From NCBI RefSeq assembly GCF_002858765.1, contig NZ_PJRP01000006.1:135387-175278 (forward strand): a DNA stretch of 39,892 nt, given 5' to 3'. This document shows, piece by piece, positions 30,357-38,852 of the stretch. Under the pieces are notes generated by a model that saw nothing but the letters and a program-made list of their open reading frames with translations, was not told the origin of the DNA and ran no database searches. The DNA is from Cupriavidus pauculus. GTDB taxonomy: Bacteria > Pseudomonadota > Gammaproteobacteria > Burkholderiales > Burkholderiaceae. The position numbers and the translations under genes are program-made. Position 1 is the stretch's first letter. Every line of letters starts with the position of its first letter.

Positions 30357-32941
30357 GCGTGCTGCCCGCCCAGGTAGGCCTGTACCAGCGCCGGGTCTTT
30401 GGCCAGCGCCTCGGCATCGCCGCTGGCCACCACGTGGCCTTCTTCGAGCACGTAGGCGCGGTCGGCCAGCGACAAGGCCAGCGCGGCCATCTGGTCCACC
30501 AGCACGATCGTGATCGATGCGTCGCGCAGCGCGTCCAGCGAAGCGAACAGCTCCTCGATGACCTTCGGGGCCAGTCCCAGCGACGGTTCGTCGAGCAGCA
30601 GCACCGACGGGTTCGACATCAGTCCGCGCGCCACGGCCAGCATCTGCTGCTCGCCGCCGGACATCAGGCCCGCACGCTGGTGTTGCCGTTCGCGCAGGCG
30701 AGGCCAGCGCGCAAACATGGCTTCGATGCGGCGTGTGGTTTCCGCACGCGAGATGCGGCCAGAAGGGAAGGCGCCCAGCCGCAGGTTGTCGAGTACCGAG
30801 AGTTCCGGAAATACCTGCCGGCCTTCCGGCACCAGCACCACGCCCATTTCGGCGATTCTTGCCGCGTCGAGCCGGGCAAGGTCGGTGCCGTCGAACGTAA
30901 TGCCGCCCTGTACCGGACGATGCAGGCCCGACAGCGCGCGCATCAGCGTGGACTTGCCGGCGCCGTTGGCACCCAGCAGCGCCACCATCTCGCCTTCGCG
31001 GACCTGCAGGTCCACGTCGTGCAGCACGGGCGCCGCGCCGTAGCCGGTGCGCAGCGCGCTGACGCCGAGCACTTCGGGCGGCAGGGCATCGCCCGCCGGC
31101 CGGGCGCGTCGCCGCACCGGGGCGCCGGAGGCCTCGCCCAGATAGGCGCGCCGCACGGCCGGATCGGCACGCACGGCGTCCGGCGTGCCGGCGGACAGGT
31201 GCTGGCCGGCATCGATCACGACGATGCTGTCCGACACATCCATCACCAGCGACATGTCGTGCTCGACCAGGCCGACCGCGATGCCGCTGTCCGCAATCCG
31301 GCGCAGCAGGCGGCCCAGCGTGGCCTTGTCCTCGCGGGACAGCCCCGCAGCCGGTTCGTCCAGCAGCAGCACGGCGGGCCGCGTGGCCAGCGCCCGGGCG
31401 ATTTCCACCAGGCGGCGATCCACGTGGGCCAGGTCGGCGGCGTTGGCATCGGGGTCGCCGGTGTAGCCGCACGCCGCCAGCAATGCACGGGCTTCATGGC
31501 GCACGGCGGGGGCCGTGAAGCCGGCGATGCCAAACAGCATGCCCAGCTTGCCGCGCGTGAGCGCGATGGCCACGTTGTCGGCCGCGCTCATGCCAGTGAA
31601 CAGCTGCGTGGTCTGGTAGGTGCGCGAGATGCCGTGGCGCGCGCTGTGGCAGGCGCCGCGTGCGGGCAGGGCGTCCGCGCCGAGCCGGCGGCCACCGGCG
31701 CGCGGACGATAGTAGCCGGACAGCATGTTGAGCACGGTCGATTTGCCGGCGCCGTTCGGCCCGATCAGGCTGGTCACCTGGCCCGGCGGCAGGTTGAACG
31801 ACAGGTCGTCGACGGCGCGCACGCCGCCGAATACCATCGACAGGCCCAGTGCCGACAGCCCCCGGCGCTGCGCGGCTTCGCGCTGCGGCAGCATGGCGCC
31901 GGCCACCGCGTCGTGGTCTGCCGGTTTGGCAGGATGCAGGCGGCGGAACGCCGATGTCACCACGCCGACGATGCCGCTGGGCGCCACCCAGAGCACCACC
32001 AGCAGCAGCACGCCAAAACAGAGCAGGCGCAGGTTTTCCAGGCTGGACAGGATCTCCGGCAGCAGGCCGACCACCACCGCGCCCGCGACGGGCCCGGCCA
32101 CCGTGCCGGCGCCGCCGATCATCACGACCAGCACGAACAGGATCGACTGCAGGAACGAGAACATGCCCGGCGTGACCATGCCCTGCAGCGGCGCGAACAG
32201 GCCGCCCGCCAGGCCGGCCAGTGCGGCCGAGAACGCAAAGCCGACAGTCTTCACGACCAGCGGATTGACGCCGATCGACGCGGCCGCAGTCTCGCTGTCG
32301 CGCACCGCACGCATGGCCGCCCCCCAGCTGCCGCGCGCAATGCGCGCATAGGCAGCCAGTGCGAGGCCCAGCACGGCGATGGCGATCAGTGCCAGCGCCC
32401 GTTCGCCGCCGTCCACGCCGGGCAGCGACGGTTGCGCAATGCCCATCAGGCCGTTCTGGCCGCCCGTCAGGCCGCGCCATTCCACCGCGCCATGCTCGAC
32501 GATAAAGCCGAACGCGATGGTCACCATGGCCAGGCCGGGGCCCTTCACGCGAAGCGCGGGCAAGGCCAGCAGGCCGCCCAGCACGGCGGCCACCAGCGCG
32601 CCGACCGGCCATGCGGCCCAGAAGCTCCAACCTGCCTGGCCGGTCAGGACGGCCACCGTGTAGGCGCCAATCGCATAGAAGCCGACGTGGCCGAAGGACA
32701 CCTGGCCGGTCAGCCCCAGCAACAGGTTCAGGCCCACGCCGCAGATGGCGAGCATCGCCACGCCGGCGATCACGAAGACGAAATAGCCGTTCAGCGTCAG
32801 GGTCAGGCCCGCGGCCGCGACCAGCGCCGCGCACATGGCGGCGACCTGCAGCGGCGTGCCCAGGCCCAGCCATGGGGCGGCGGGGCGGGCCGGGGTGGAT
32901 GGCGGTGCAGTGGATACCGTGGATGTCATGGTCTTGCTCAT
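30353..32941 (-). CDS. LivM-LivG-LivF triple fusion: ABC permease with two ATPase domains
   Basis: An 862-residue protein combining three Liv-type ABC transporter subunits. Residues 1 to about 345 are a LivM permease (GLNLLLGLTGQVSFGHVGFY; RLHPAKPAD at its end). About 365-610 is a LivG-type ATPase with Walker A GPNGAGKST near 392 and Walker B VLLLDEP. About 630-862 is a LivF-type ATPase with GANGAGKST near 655, signature MSGGEQQ and VLLLDEP. The frame is continuous. The LivG part has DLAHVDRRLVEIARAL where LSGGQ would be expected, so its signature is degenerate. ATG 32941 overlaps livH by four bases. With livH and the binding protein it makes a complete hydrophobic/polar amino-acid-type importer. 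Confidence 0.9.
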   Translation of the reverse strand: MSKTMTSTVSTAPPSTPARPAAPWLGLGTPLQVAAMCAALVAAAGLTLTLNGYFVFVIAGVAMLAICGVGLNLLLGLTGQVSFGHVGFYAIGAYTVAVLTGQAGWSFWAAWPVGALVAAVLGGLLALPALRVKGPGLAMVTIAFGFIVEHGAVEWRGLTGGQNGLMGIAQPSLPGVDGGERALALIAIAVLGLALAAYARIARGSWGAAMRAVRDSETAAASIGVNPLVVKTVGFAFSAALAGLAGGLFAPLQGMVTPGMFSFLQSILFVLVVMIGGAGTVAGPVAGAVVVGLLPEILSSLENLRLLCFGVLLLVVLWVAPSGIVGVVTSAFRRLHPAKPADHDAVAGAMLPQREAAQRRGLSALGLSMVFGGVRAVDDLSFNLPPGQVTSLIGPNGAGKSTVLNMLSGYYRPRAGGRRLGADALPARGACHSARHGISRTYQTTQLFTGMSAADNVAIALTRGKLGMLFGIAGFTAPAVRHEARALLAACGYTGDPDANAADLAHVDRRLVEIARALATRPAVLLLDEPAAGLSREDKATLGRLLRRIADSGIAVGLVEHDMSLVMDVSDSIVVIDAGQHLSAGTPDAVRADPAVRRAYLGEASGAPVRRRARPAGDALPPEVLGVSALRTGYGAAPVLHDVDLQVREGEMVALLGANGAGKSTLMRALSGLHRPVQGGITFDGTDLARLDAARIAEMGVVLVPEGRQVFPELSVLDNLRLGAFPSGRISRAETTRRIEAMFARWPRLRERQHQRAGLMSGGEQQMLAVARGLMSNPSVLLLDEPSLGLAPKVIEELFASLDALRDASITIVLVDQMAALALSLADRAYVLEEGHVVASGDAEALAKDPALVQAYLGGQHA

Positions 32942-33816
32942 ACCTTGCGTACCTCCGCGCGTCCGAACAGCCCGTCGGGCCGCAGCGCCAGCAGCGCGAT
33001 GACCAGCGCGAAGGTGATGATCTGCGTGTAGCTGGAACCGAGCGACGCGGTGACCAGTGCCTCGGCCACGCCGAAGATCAGGCCAGCCACCATCACGCCC
33101 CAGGCGCTGGACAGCCCGCCGAGAATGGCCACGGCGAATGCCTTGAGCCCAAAGACCGTGCCCATGTCGGCCTGCACGTTGAACAGCGGCGCAATCAGCA
33201 CGCCGGCAATGCCGGCCAGCAGCGTCGACAGCGCGAAGGCGCCGGCAATGGTGCGACGAATCGGAATACCCATCAGGCGCGCGGCATCGCGGTTCTGCAC
33301 CACGGCCAGCATGGCCACGCCCCAGCGCGACTTGCGCAGCACCACATGCAGCACGGCGGCCAGCACCAGCCCCACCACCGGAATCACCAGCTGCAGCGGA
33401 TACACGCCCACGCCCGCGTCGCCAAGCTGCACCGACTGCGTGGCCAGCGGCGACGGCAGGCTGCGCGGCTCGGTGCCGAACCACAGCATCACCACGTTAT
33501 CGAGCACGATGCCCAGCGCCACGGTCGCCATCAGCCAGGCGTTCGAGCCCCGGCTGGCGAACGGCCGCACGGCCAGGAATTCCACGGCCAGGCCGTACAG
33601 CGCACACAGCGCCAGTGCCAGCACGATGGCCAGCGGCATCGGCCAGCCCAGCGTCTGCGCAAACGTGTACGTGAGCACGGCGCCCAGCATCATCGAACTG
33701 CCCTGCGCGAAATTGACCGTGGCAGAGACCGCGTAGGTGATGTGAAACCCCAGCGCCATCAGCCCGTACATGCTGCCCAGGCCAAGCCCGCTGATGAGGG
33801 CGGATATCCATAACAT
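32938..33816 (-). CDS. LivH-type ABC transporter permease
   Basis: A 292-residue inner-membrane permease of the branched-chain amino acid (HAAT) family, with about eight helices. Typical features are SGLGLGSMYGLMALGFHITY, TVNFAQGSSMMLGA, and the permease loop VFGLKAFAVAILGGLSSAWG that contacts the ATPase; the end is RPDGLFG. It follows the binding-protein gene and overlaps the fused permease/ATPase gene by four bases. Substrate is not set by the sequence; the linked gamma-glutamyltransferase and deacetylase suggest an amide or amino-acid derivative. Confidence 0.9.
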   Translation of the reverse strand: MLWISALISGLGLGSMYGLMALGFHITYAVSATVNFAQGSSMMLGAVLTYTFAQTLGWPMPLAIVLALALCALYGLAVEFLAVRPFASRGSNAWLMATVALGIVLDNVVMLWFGTEPRSLPSPLATQSVQLGDAGVGVYPLQLVIPVVGLVLAAVLHVVLRKSRWGVAMLAVVQNRDAARLMGIPIRRTIAGAFALSTLLAGIAGVLIAPLFNVQADMGTVFGLKAFAVAILGGLSSAWGVMVAGLIFGVAEALVTASLGSSYTQIITFALVIALLALRPDGLFGRAEVRKV

Positions 33817-33843
33817 GGTGATGTCCTTCTTTTTGGTTTTCTT

Positions 33844-33880
33844 CCCGCTCCCGTGAACGTGAGCGGGGCGGGGGAGCGGG
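33844..33880. terminator. intercistronic hairpin between binding-protein and permease genes
   Basis: CCCGCTCCC (33844-33852) and GGGAGCGGG (33872-33880) form a 9-bp perfect stem. With the repeat at 33936-33963 it probably protects or partly ends the binding-protein transcript, as is common downstream of such genes. Confidence 0.45.
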
Positions 33881-33935
33881 CGCGCATTTCAAGATGCGAT
33901 GGCCGGTCCTTGAACCGCCGGCCCCTCTTCCCCAA

Positions 33936-33963
33936 CCCCTTTCCCGCCGGGGCGGGAGAGGGG
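33936..33963. repeat. dispersed palindromic repeat, second copy
   Basis: CCCCTTTCCCGC / GCGGGAGAGGGG, a 12-bp stem with one wobble pair and a 4-base loop. With the flanking CCCCTCTTCCCCAA it matches the reverse complement of the element at 4858-4893. Confidence 0.6.
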
Positions 33964-33989
33964 AACAATCCATCAGGGCGCAATACGCC

Positions 33990-35165
33990 TTACTTCTTCA
34001 CGGGCACGATGCGGTTGTCGATGAACTGGGCCCAGACGTAGTCGTTCTCGGTCAGCGCGTCGTGCTGCTGCGGCGAGAACGGCTTCACGTAGGTCTTGAT
34101 CAGGCCCTCGTAGCGGTCGATCTTGTAGAAGCCCTCGCGCACCGCGTCGCCCTTGGTGCTGCCCGCCTGGGCGATGGCCAGCGCGGCCAGCTGCGTGGCG
34201 TCGTAGGCGTTGGCCACGCCCACGGCCGGGGTGATGTCGTCCGGCCCCTTTACGTCGCTGTACTTGGCTTTCAGGTCGCTGACCACGCGCGTGCTGACCG
34301 GCGACGGCGTGCCGAAGAAGCTGTACGTCTGCACGAAGTGGACGTTCCTGGCGTTCGGGCCGGCCAGTTCCGTGAAGCGACCGCCCGCCGGGCCCCAGTG
34401 CGACACCACCGGCACCTTCCAGCCCATGCGGTCGAGCGACTTCACCACCTGCGCCGACGGGCCGACGTTGCCCACCATCAGCAGCACATCGGCGCCGGCA
34501 GCCTTCAGGCGGCCGAGCTGGGGCACCACGTCCACATCGTTGGCCTCGAATTTCTCGACGCCCACCGGCTTGCCGCCCTTGGCGGCCATCGCGGCCACGA
34601 TGCCTTTCTCGTTCGATTCGCCCCACGGGTTGTTCACCAGGATCAGGCCCGGCTTGCTGGCGTTGAACGCCTTCTGCGCGTACTGCAGCATCGCCTTGTC
34701 CACCACCTCGTCCACGGCCGAGACGCGGAACGCGAAGTTCGGATTCGCGCCGTTGTGGGTGATCGGCGTGCCGGCGGCCCACGGGCCCATGAACGGCACC
34801 TTTTCCTGATTGGCGATCGGCACGATGGCCATCGAGACCGGCGTGTCCAGGCCGCCGAACAGCACGGCCACCTTTTCCTTGTAGATCAGCTCGCGGGCGG
34901 CCAGCACGCCCTTGGCCGGATTGCCTTCGTCGTCCCGGCGCACCAGTTCGAGCTTGCGGCCGCCCAGCAGGCCGCCACGGGCGTTGATCTCGTCGATGGC
35001 GATGGTCATGCCGCGCGTCAGCGATTCGCCGGCACGGGCCGACTGGCCCGACAGCGCCGTGATCAGGCCGATCTTGATGGTGTCGGCGGCATGCGCGGGC
35101 AGGGCGGTCATGACGCAGGCGGCCGCGGCGGCAGCGATCATTGCACAGCGTTGGGGACGAAACAT
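33990..35165 (-). CDS. periplasmic ABC substrate-binding protein, LivK-like
   Basis: A 391-residue type I periplasmic binding protein. Signal peptide with AHA cleavage at about residue 26, mature protein starting ADTIKIGLITALSGQSARAG. The Leu/Ile/Val-binding fold is followed throughout: RDDEGNPAKGVLAARELIYK, AVLFGGLDTPVSMAIVPIAN, and NPWGESNEKG. GGAG precedes ATG 35165. First gene of the set that continues with livH, the fused permease/ATPase and gamma-glutamyltransferase. A hairpin region separates it from livH. Ligand unknown. Confidence 0.9.
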   Translation of the reverse strand: MFRPQRCAMIAAAAAACVMTALPAHAADTIKIGLITALSGQSARAGESLTRGMTIAIDEINARGGLLGGRKLELVRRDDEGNPAKGVLAARELIYKEKVAVLFGGLDTPVSMAIVPIANQEKVPFMGPWAAGTPITHNGANPNFAFRVSAVDEVVDKAMLQYAQKAFNASKPGLILVNNPWGESNEKGIVAAMAAKGGKPVGVEKFEANDVDVVPQLGRLKAAGADVLLMVGNVGPSAQVVKSLDRMGWKVPVVSHWGPAGGRFTELAGPNARNVHFVQTYSFFGTPSPVSTRVVSDLKAKYSDVKGPDDITPAVGVANAYDATQLAALAIAQAGSTKGDAVREGFYKIDRYEGLIKTYVKPFSPQQHDALTENDYVWAQFIDNRIVPVKK

Positions 35166-35221
35166 GGCAGATCTCCGGATGGGTTGGTGTCGGCGCGGTG
35201 TCTCGCAAGAGCCGTGCCACC

Positions 35222-35320
35222 ACGTTGACGAATCACCCGGAAACTCCCGAACGACCGGCGTTTCAATACGTTGACGATCTGGCCCACAAATTGCGAACGA
35301 TTACGTGACACCTATGCATA
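35222..35320. promoter_or_regulatory. divergent regulatory region between transporter and deacetylase genes
   Basis: ACGTTGACGA occurs twice as a perfect direct repeat (35222-35231, 35268-35277), and a TATGCATA palindrome lies at 35313-35320. The GntR regulator encoded nearby is the likely user. No gene is seen in 35166-35401. Confidence 0.4.
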
Positions 35321-35401
35321 CGATCGGAAACGGGGCATGACGCACGAAGGCGGTGCCGGTTCCGCCGGCGGATGCACCAACCAGAAGAAAGGCACTCGTT
35401 C

Positions 35402-36388
35402 ATGACCTTCAATCCGAGTCCGCTGGCGGCAGCGCAGGCTGCGGCGGCGCCGTCGTTCGGTCCGTTGCGCCATCACGGCCGTTTTCCGTACCGGCCGATC
35501 ACCGACGCCGACGACTTCCGCTGGCCCAACGGCGCGCGCCTGGCCGTCTACCTCGGCTTCAATATCGAGCACTTCGCGTTTGGCGAGGGGTTGGGCGCCA
35601 ACCTGGGCCCGGTATCGCCGCAGCCCGACGTGCTGAACTACAGCTGGCGCGAGTACGGCAACCGGGTAGGGGTATGGCGCTGCCTGGAGCTGTTCGACCA
35701 GCTGGACATGCCCACCGGCGTGATCCTGAACACGGCCCTCTACGATCACTGCCCCGAGGTGCTCGATGCCTGCCTGGCGCGTGGCGACGAACTGATCGGC
35801 CATGGCCATACCAACGCGCACCGCCAGAGCGAATTCGACGAGGCTGGCGAGCGCGCACTGCTGGTGCATTGCCGCGACCGTATCCGCGAACACAGCGGCC
35901 GCGCGCCTGGCGGGTGGCTGTCGCCATGGATTTCCGAAACGATGGTGACGCCCGACCTGCTGGCCGAAGCCGGCTACCGTTACACGCTGAACTGGGCCCA
36001 CGACGACCGGCCGATCCGCATGCAGACGCGCGACGGCGGCGCGCTGTGGTCGATTCCGTATCCGCAGGAGCTGAACGACATCCCGATGATCATCGCGCGC
36101 CAGCTCGACGGCGCGGCGTTTGCCGACATGATCATCGACCAGTTCGATGAAATGCTGCTGCAGGCCAACCACCCGCAGCACCCGCAACCGCTGGTGATGG
36201 GCATTGCGCTGCATCCGTACCTGGTGGGCCAGCCGTACCGGCTCAGGCACCTGCGCCGCGCGCTGGCGCATATTGCCGCGCGGCGGTCGCATGGCGAGGT
36301 GTGGTTCACCACACCGGGTGCGATCTGCGACGCGATGGACGCCCAGGTGCCGATGCCGCTGGATATCGGCACCGCCGACGCGCGCTAA
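35402..36388 (+). CDS. polysaccharide-deacetylase-fold hydrolase, PuuE/allantoinase-like
   Basis: A 328-residue NodB-fold protein of the cytoplasmic PuuE-like branch (no signal peptide). Residues 133-141 read GHGHTNAHR, a His-rich metal site typical of the fold; GGWLSPWISETMVTPDLLAEAGY and LNDIPMII follow, as in PuuE-type allantoinases. ATG 35402 is preferred to an in-frame ATG at 35372 because AAAGG precedes it. The family hydrolyses cyclic or acyl amides, so despite the name a sugar substrate is unlikely. It is followed four bases later by a GntR regulator and is divergent from the ABC transporter, suggesting that the imported compound is its substrate. Confidence 0.82.
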   Translation: MTFNPSPLAAAQAAAAPSFGPLRHHGRFPYRPITDADDFRWPNGARLAVYLGFNIEHFAFGEGLGANLGPVSPQPDVLNYSWREYGNRVGVWRCLELFDQLDMPTGVILNTALYDHCPEVLDACLARGDELIGHGHTNAHRQSEFDEAGERALLVHCRDRIREHSGRAPGGWLSPWISETMVTPDLLAEAGYRYTLNWAHDDRPIRMQTRDGGALWSIPYPQELNDIPMIIARQLDGAAFADMIIDQFDEMLLQANHPQHPQPLVMGIALHPYLVGQPYRLRHLRRALAHIAARRSHGEVWFTTPGAICDAMDAQVPMPLDIGTADAR

Positions 36389-36392
36389 CATC

Positions 36393-37178
36393 ATGGGCAT
36401 TGTTTCCCTGACCGACGCCATGTCAACCAAAGCTGCAAGGAAAGCCGCCGCCGGGGCGGAGGAACCGCTTCCGCAGGCGACTTCGGCCGCACCGGACGCG
36501 GATGCGCCGGACGCCGACACCCGCATCTATCAGGCGATCTTCGACGGCGTGCTGAATCATCGCCTGACGCCGGGCACCAAGCTGCCCGAGCCCGAACTCT
36601 GCACGCTGTTCGGCGTGGGCCGTGCCGTGGTGCGGCGCGTGCTGGAAAAGCTCGCGCACGACGGCATCGTGGCGCTGCGTCCGAACAAGGGCGCGGTGAT
36701 TGCCGAGCCGACGCCCGAGGAAACCAGCCAGATCTTCGAGGCGCGACGGGCGATGGAGCGCGTGCTGGTGGAACTGGCGGTGGAGCGCGTGACCCCGGAT
36801 GACCTGCGCGAACTGCGCCGGCAGCTGGCCGACGAGCACGACGCGATGCACCGTTTCGACCAGCCATCGTGGGCGCGGCTGGCCAGCGGCTTTCACCTGC
36901 GCATCGCCGCGCTGGCCCGCAATCCGGTGCTGCAGCGCTACCTGACCGAGCTGGTGTCGCGCTGCTCGCTGATCGTGGGGCTCTACGAGCCGCCCGGCCA
37001 TGCGCCGTGCGAACACGACGAGCATGCCGCCATCGTTGCCTGCATCGAAGCACGCGACGCCGTGGGCGCCGTGGCGCTGATGGAAGCACACCTGCGCGAA
37101 CTGGAGCAGCGCATCGAAACGTCGCGCATGCAGGGCGAGAAGAGCCTGGCGCAGATGCTGGGCCTGCCGCAGCGCTAA
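36393..37178 (+). CDS. GntR-family regulator with FCD ligand-binding domain
   Basis: A 261-residue regulator. The winged helix is at about residues 43-105 (TRIYQAIFDGVLNHRLTPGT, LFGVGRAVVRRVLEKLAHDG, VALRPNKGAVIAEPT), and an all-helical FCD domain at about 115-250 carries the histidines expected to bind metal or a carboxylate ligand (FHLRIAALARN, HDEHAAIVACIEARD). An Ala/Asp-rich leader precedes the helix. ATG 36393 or 36420 could be used; neither has a clear ribosome-binding site. It sits between the deacetylase and flavin reductase-like genes and probably controls both, together with the divergent transporter. Confidence 0.88.
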   Translation: MGIVSLTDAMSTKAARKAAAGAEEPLPQATSAAPDADAPDADTRIYQAIFDGVLNHRLTPGTKLPEPELCTLFGVGRAVVRRVLEKLAHDGIVALRPNKGAVIAEPTPEETSQIFEARRAMERVLVELAVERVTPDDLRELRRQLADEHDAMHRFDQPSWARLASGFHLRIAALARNPVLQRYLTELVSRCSLIVGLYEPPGHAPCEHDEHAAIVACIEARDAVGAVALMEAHLRELEQRIETSRMQGEKSLAQMLGLPQR

Positions 37179-37199
37179 TCCGAACACCGAAGGAACACG

Positions 37200-37835
37200 A
37201 TGGAAATCGATTTCAGCGCGATCACCGAGTATCAGCGCTACAAGCTCATGGCCAGCCTGATCGTGCCGCGCCCGATCGCGCTGGTCACCACGCTGGGCCC
37301 CGATGGCACGGCCAACGCGGCGCCGTTCTCGATGTTCAACATGCTGGGCGAGGAGCCGCCGATCGTGATGATCAGCGTGAACCGCCTGGGCGACGGATCG
37401 CTGAAGGACACGGCGGCCAATATCGTGCGGACGCAGGAGTTTGTCGTGCATCTGAGCGACGAGGCGATGGCCGAGAAGATGCACCGCTGCGGCGAGCGCC
37501 TGCCGCCGGACATGAGCGAACTGGCCCATGTGGGGCTGACGGCGGCCCCCTGCACCGATGTGGCGCCGCCGCGCATTGCCGAGGCCCCCGTGGCATTTGA
37601 ATGCCGGCTGTGGGAAACGCTGGAAACGGAAAGCCGCCAGATCTTCATCGGCCGCGTGCTGCGGCTGCATGCGCGCGACGGCCTGATCGATACCGAGCGC
37701 TGGCGCGTGCGGCTGCAGGATTACTTCCCTGTAGGCCGCTTCGGCGCCAGCTTCTACGTGACCACGCGCGACCGCTTCTCGCTGGAGAAGGACGCCGGCG
37801 TGGTCACCGCGTCAACCGCGATCGACGAGATGTGA
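37200..37835 (+). CDS. flavin reductase-like, FMN-binding split-barrel protein
   Basis: A 211-residue flavin reductase-domain protein. The N-terminal FMN-binding stretch reads LMASLIVPRPIALVTTLGPD, then GTANAAPFSMFNMLGEEPPI and DTAANIVRTQEFVVHL. Family members reduce or bind FMN, often serving a flavin-dependent monooxygenase, though none is visible in the window. An AAGGA site precedes ATG 37200. It lies 21 bases after the GntR gene, in the same plus-strand set. Its last 24 bases overlap the convergent livM gene. Confidence 0.85.
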   Translation: MEIDFSAITEYQRYKLMASLIVPRPIALVTTLGPDGTANAAPFSMFNMLGEEPPIVMISVNRLGDGSLKDTAANIVRTQEFVVHLSDEAMAEKMHRCGERLPPDMSELAHVGLTAAPCTDVAPPRIAEAPVAFECRLWETLETESRQIFIGRVLRLHARDGLIDTERWRVRLQDYFPVGRFGASFYVTTRDRFSLEKDAGVVTASTAIDEM

Positions 37836-38852
37836 GCCCAGCGGCGCGGCCGGCTTGCGCCGCGCCTTCCATTGGTCGGCCAGGCCGACGATCTCACCGA
37901 CGATGCCGCGCCGGAACGTCAGCACGCAGATCACGAAGATCACGCCCGTGACCATCGTCACCGATTCGCCCAGCGTGTTGAACCACGCTACGCCGGTGAT
38001 GTTGGCCAGGAACGTGCCCAGGTCGCCGAGCTTGTTCTCCAGGGCGATCACCACGAAGGCGCCGGCAATGGGACCGGCCAGCGTGCCCAGCCCACCGACC
38101 AGCGTCATCAGTATGACCGCGCCCGACATCGACCAATGGACGTCGGTCAGCGTCTCGAAGCCCAGGACCAGCGCCTTGAGCGATCCGGCCAGGCCGGACA
38201 GCGCGGCCGACAGCACAAAGGCCACGAGCTTGAAGCGGTCCACGTCATAGCCCAGCGACACGGCACGCGGTTCGTTCTCCTTGATGGCCTTCAGGATCTG
38301 CCCGAACGGCGAATGGATCGTGCGCACGATCAGCGCGAACGCGGCCACCACGATCACTAGCACCACGTAGTAGAGCGTCAGGTCGCTATCCAGCGGCAGC
38401 AGGCCCAGCAGCTTGCCGCGCGGAATGCCCTGGATGCCGTCCTCGCCGCCCGTGAACGGCGCCTGCAGGCAGAAGAAGTACAGCATCTGCGCCAGCGCCA
38501 GCGTGATCATCGAGAAGTAGATGCCCTGGCGGCGAATGGCCAACGCGCCCATGACCAGGCCGGTCAGCGCGGCGAACACGGTGCCCAGCAGCAGGCCCAG
38601 TTCGGGCGTCAGGCCCCATTCCTTCATGGCGTGGCCGGCCACGTAGCCGGCGCCGCCGAAGAACGCGGCGTGGCCAAACGACAGCAGGCCGGTGTAGCCA
38701 ATCAGCAGGTTGAAGGCACACGCAAACAGGGCAAAGCAGAGCACCTTGAGCACGAACACCGGATAGGCGCCGAGCATGGGCGCCAGCAGGGCGGCCAGCA
38801 GCAGCGCGCCGTAGACCGCGACCTGGCCGCGGCGATTGGAGTCTTGCAGCAT
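37812..38852 (-). CDS. LivM-type ABC transporter permease, second system
   Basis: A 346-residue inner-membrane permease of the HAAT family. Family stretches: CAFNLLIGYTGLLSFGHAAF, GIYFSMITLALAQMLYF, IHSPFGQILKAIKENEPRA, LVGGLGTLAGPIAGAF, with RRGIVGEIV near the end. It starts directly after the livH stop codon with no gap. The 3' end overlaps the flavin reductase gene on the other strand by 24 bases. It is part of a second, separate transporter (LivH, LivM, ATPase here; the rest beyond the window). Confidence 0.9.
   Translation of the reverse strand: MLQDSNRRGQVAVYGALLLAALLAPMLGAYPVFVLKVLCFALFACAFNLLIGYTGLLSFGHAAFFGGAGYVAGHAMKEWGLTPELGLLLGTVFAALTGLVMGALAIRRQGIYFSMITLALAQMLYFFCLQAPFTGGEDGIQGIPRGKLLGLLPLDSDLTLYYVVLVIVVAAFALIVRTIHSPFGQILKAIKENEPRAVSLGYDVDRFKLVAFVLSAALSGLAGSLKALVLGFETLTDVHWSMSGAVILMTLVGGLGTLAGPIAGAFVVIALENKLGDLGTFLANITGVAWFNTLGESVTMVTGVIFVICVLTFRRGIVGEIVGLADQWKARRKPAAPLGSHLVDRG

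Noticed and set aside
30357..31472. In-frame extension of gamma-glutamyltransferase to 901 residues
   Set aside because: It is an out-of-frame shadow of the fused ABC gene; the four-base ATGA overlap at 30353-30356 marks the true start.
32942..33484. Extension of the fused ABC protein upstream of ATG 32941
   Set aside because: It lies out of frame across livH, and its residues have no permease character; the ATGA overlap with livH fits the start at 32941.
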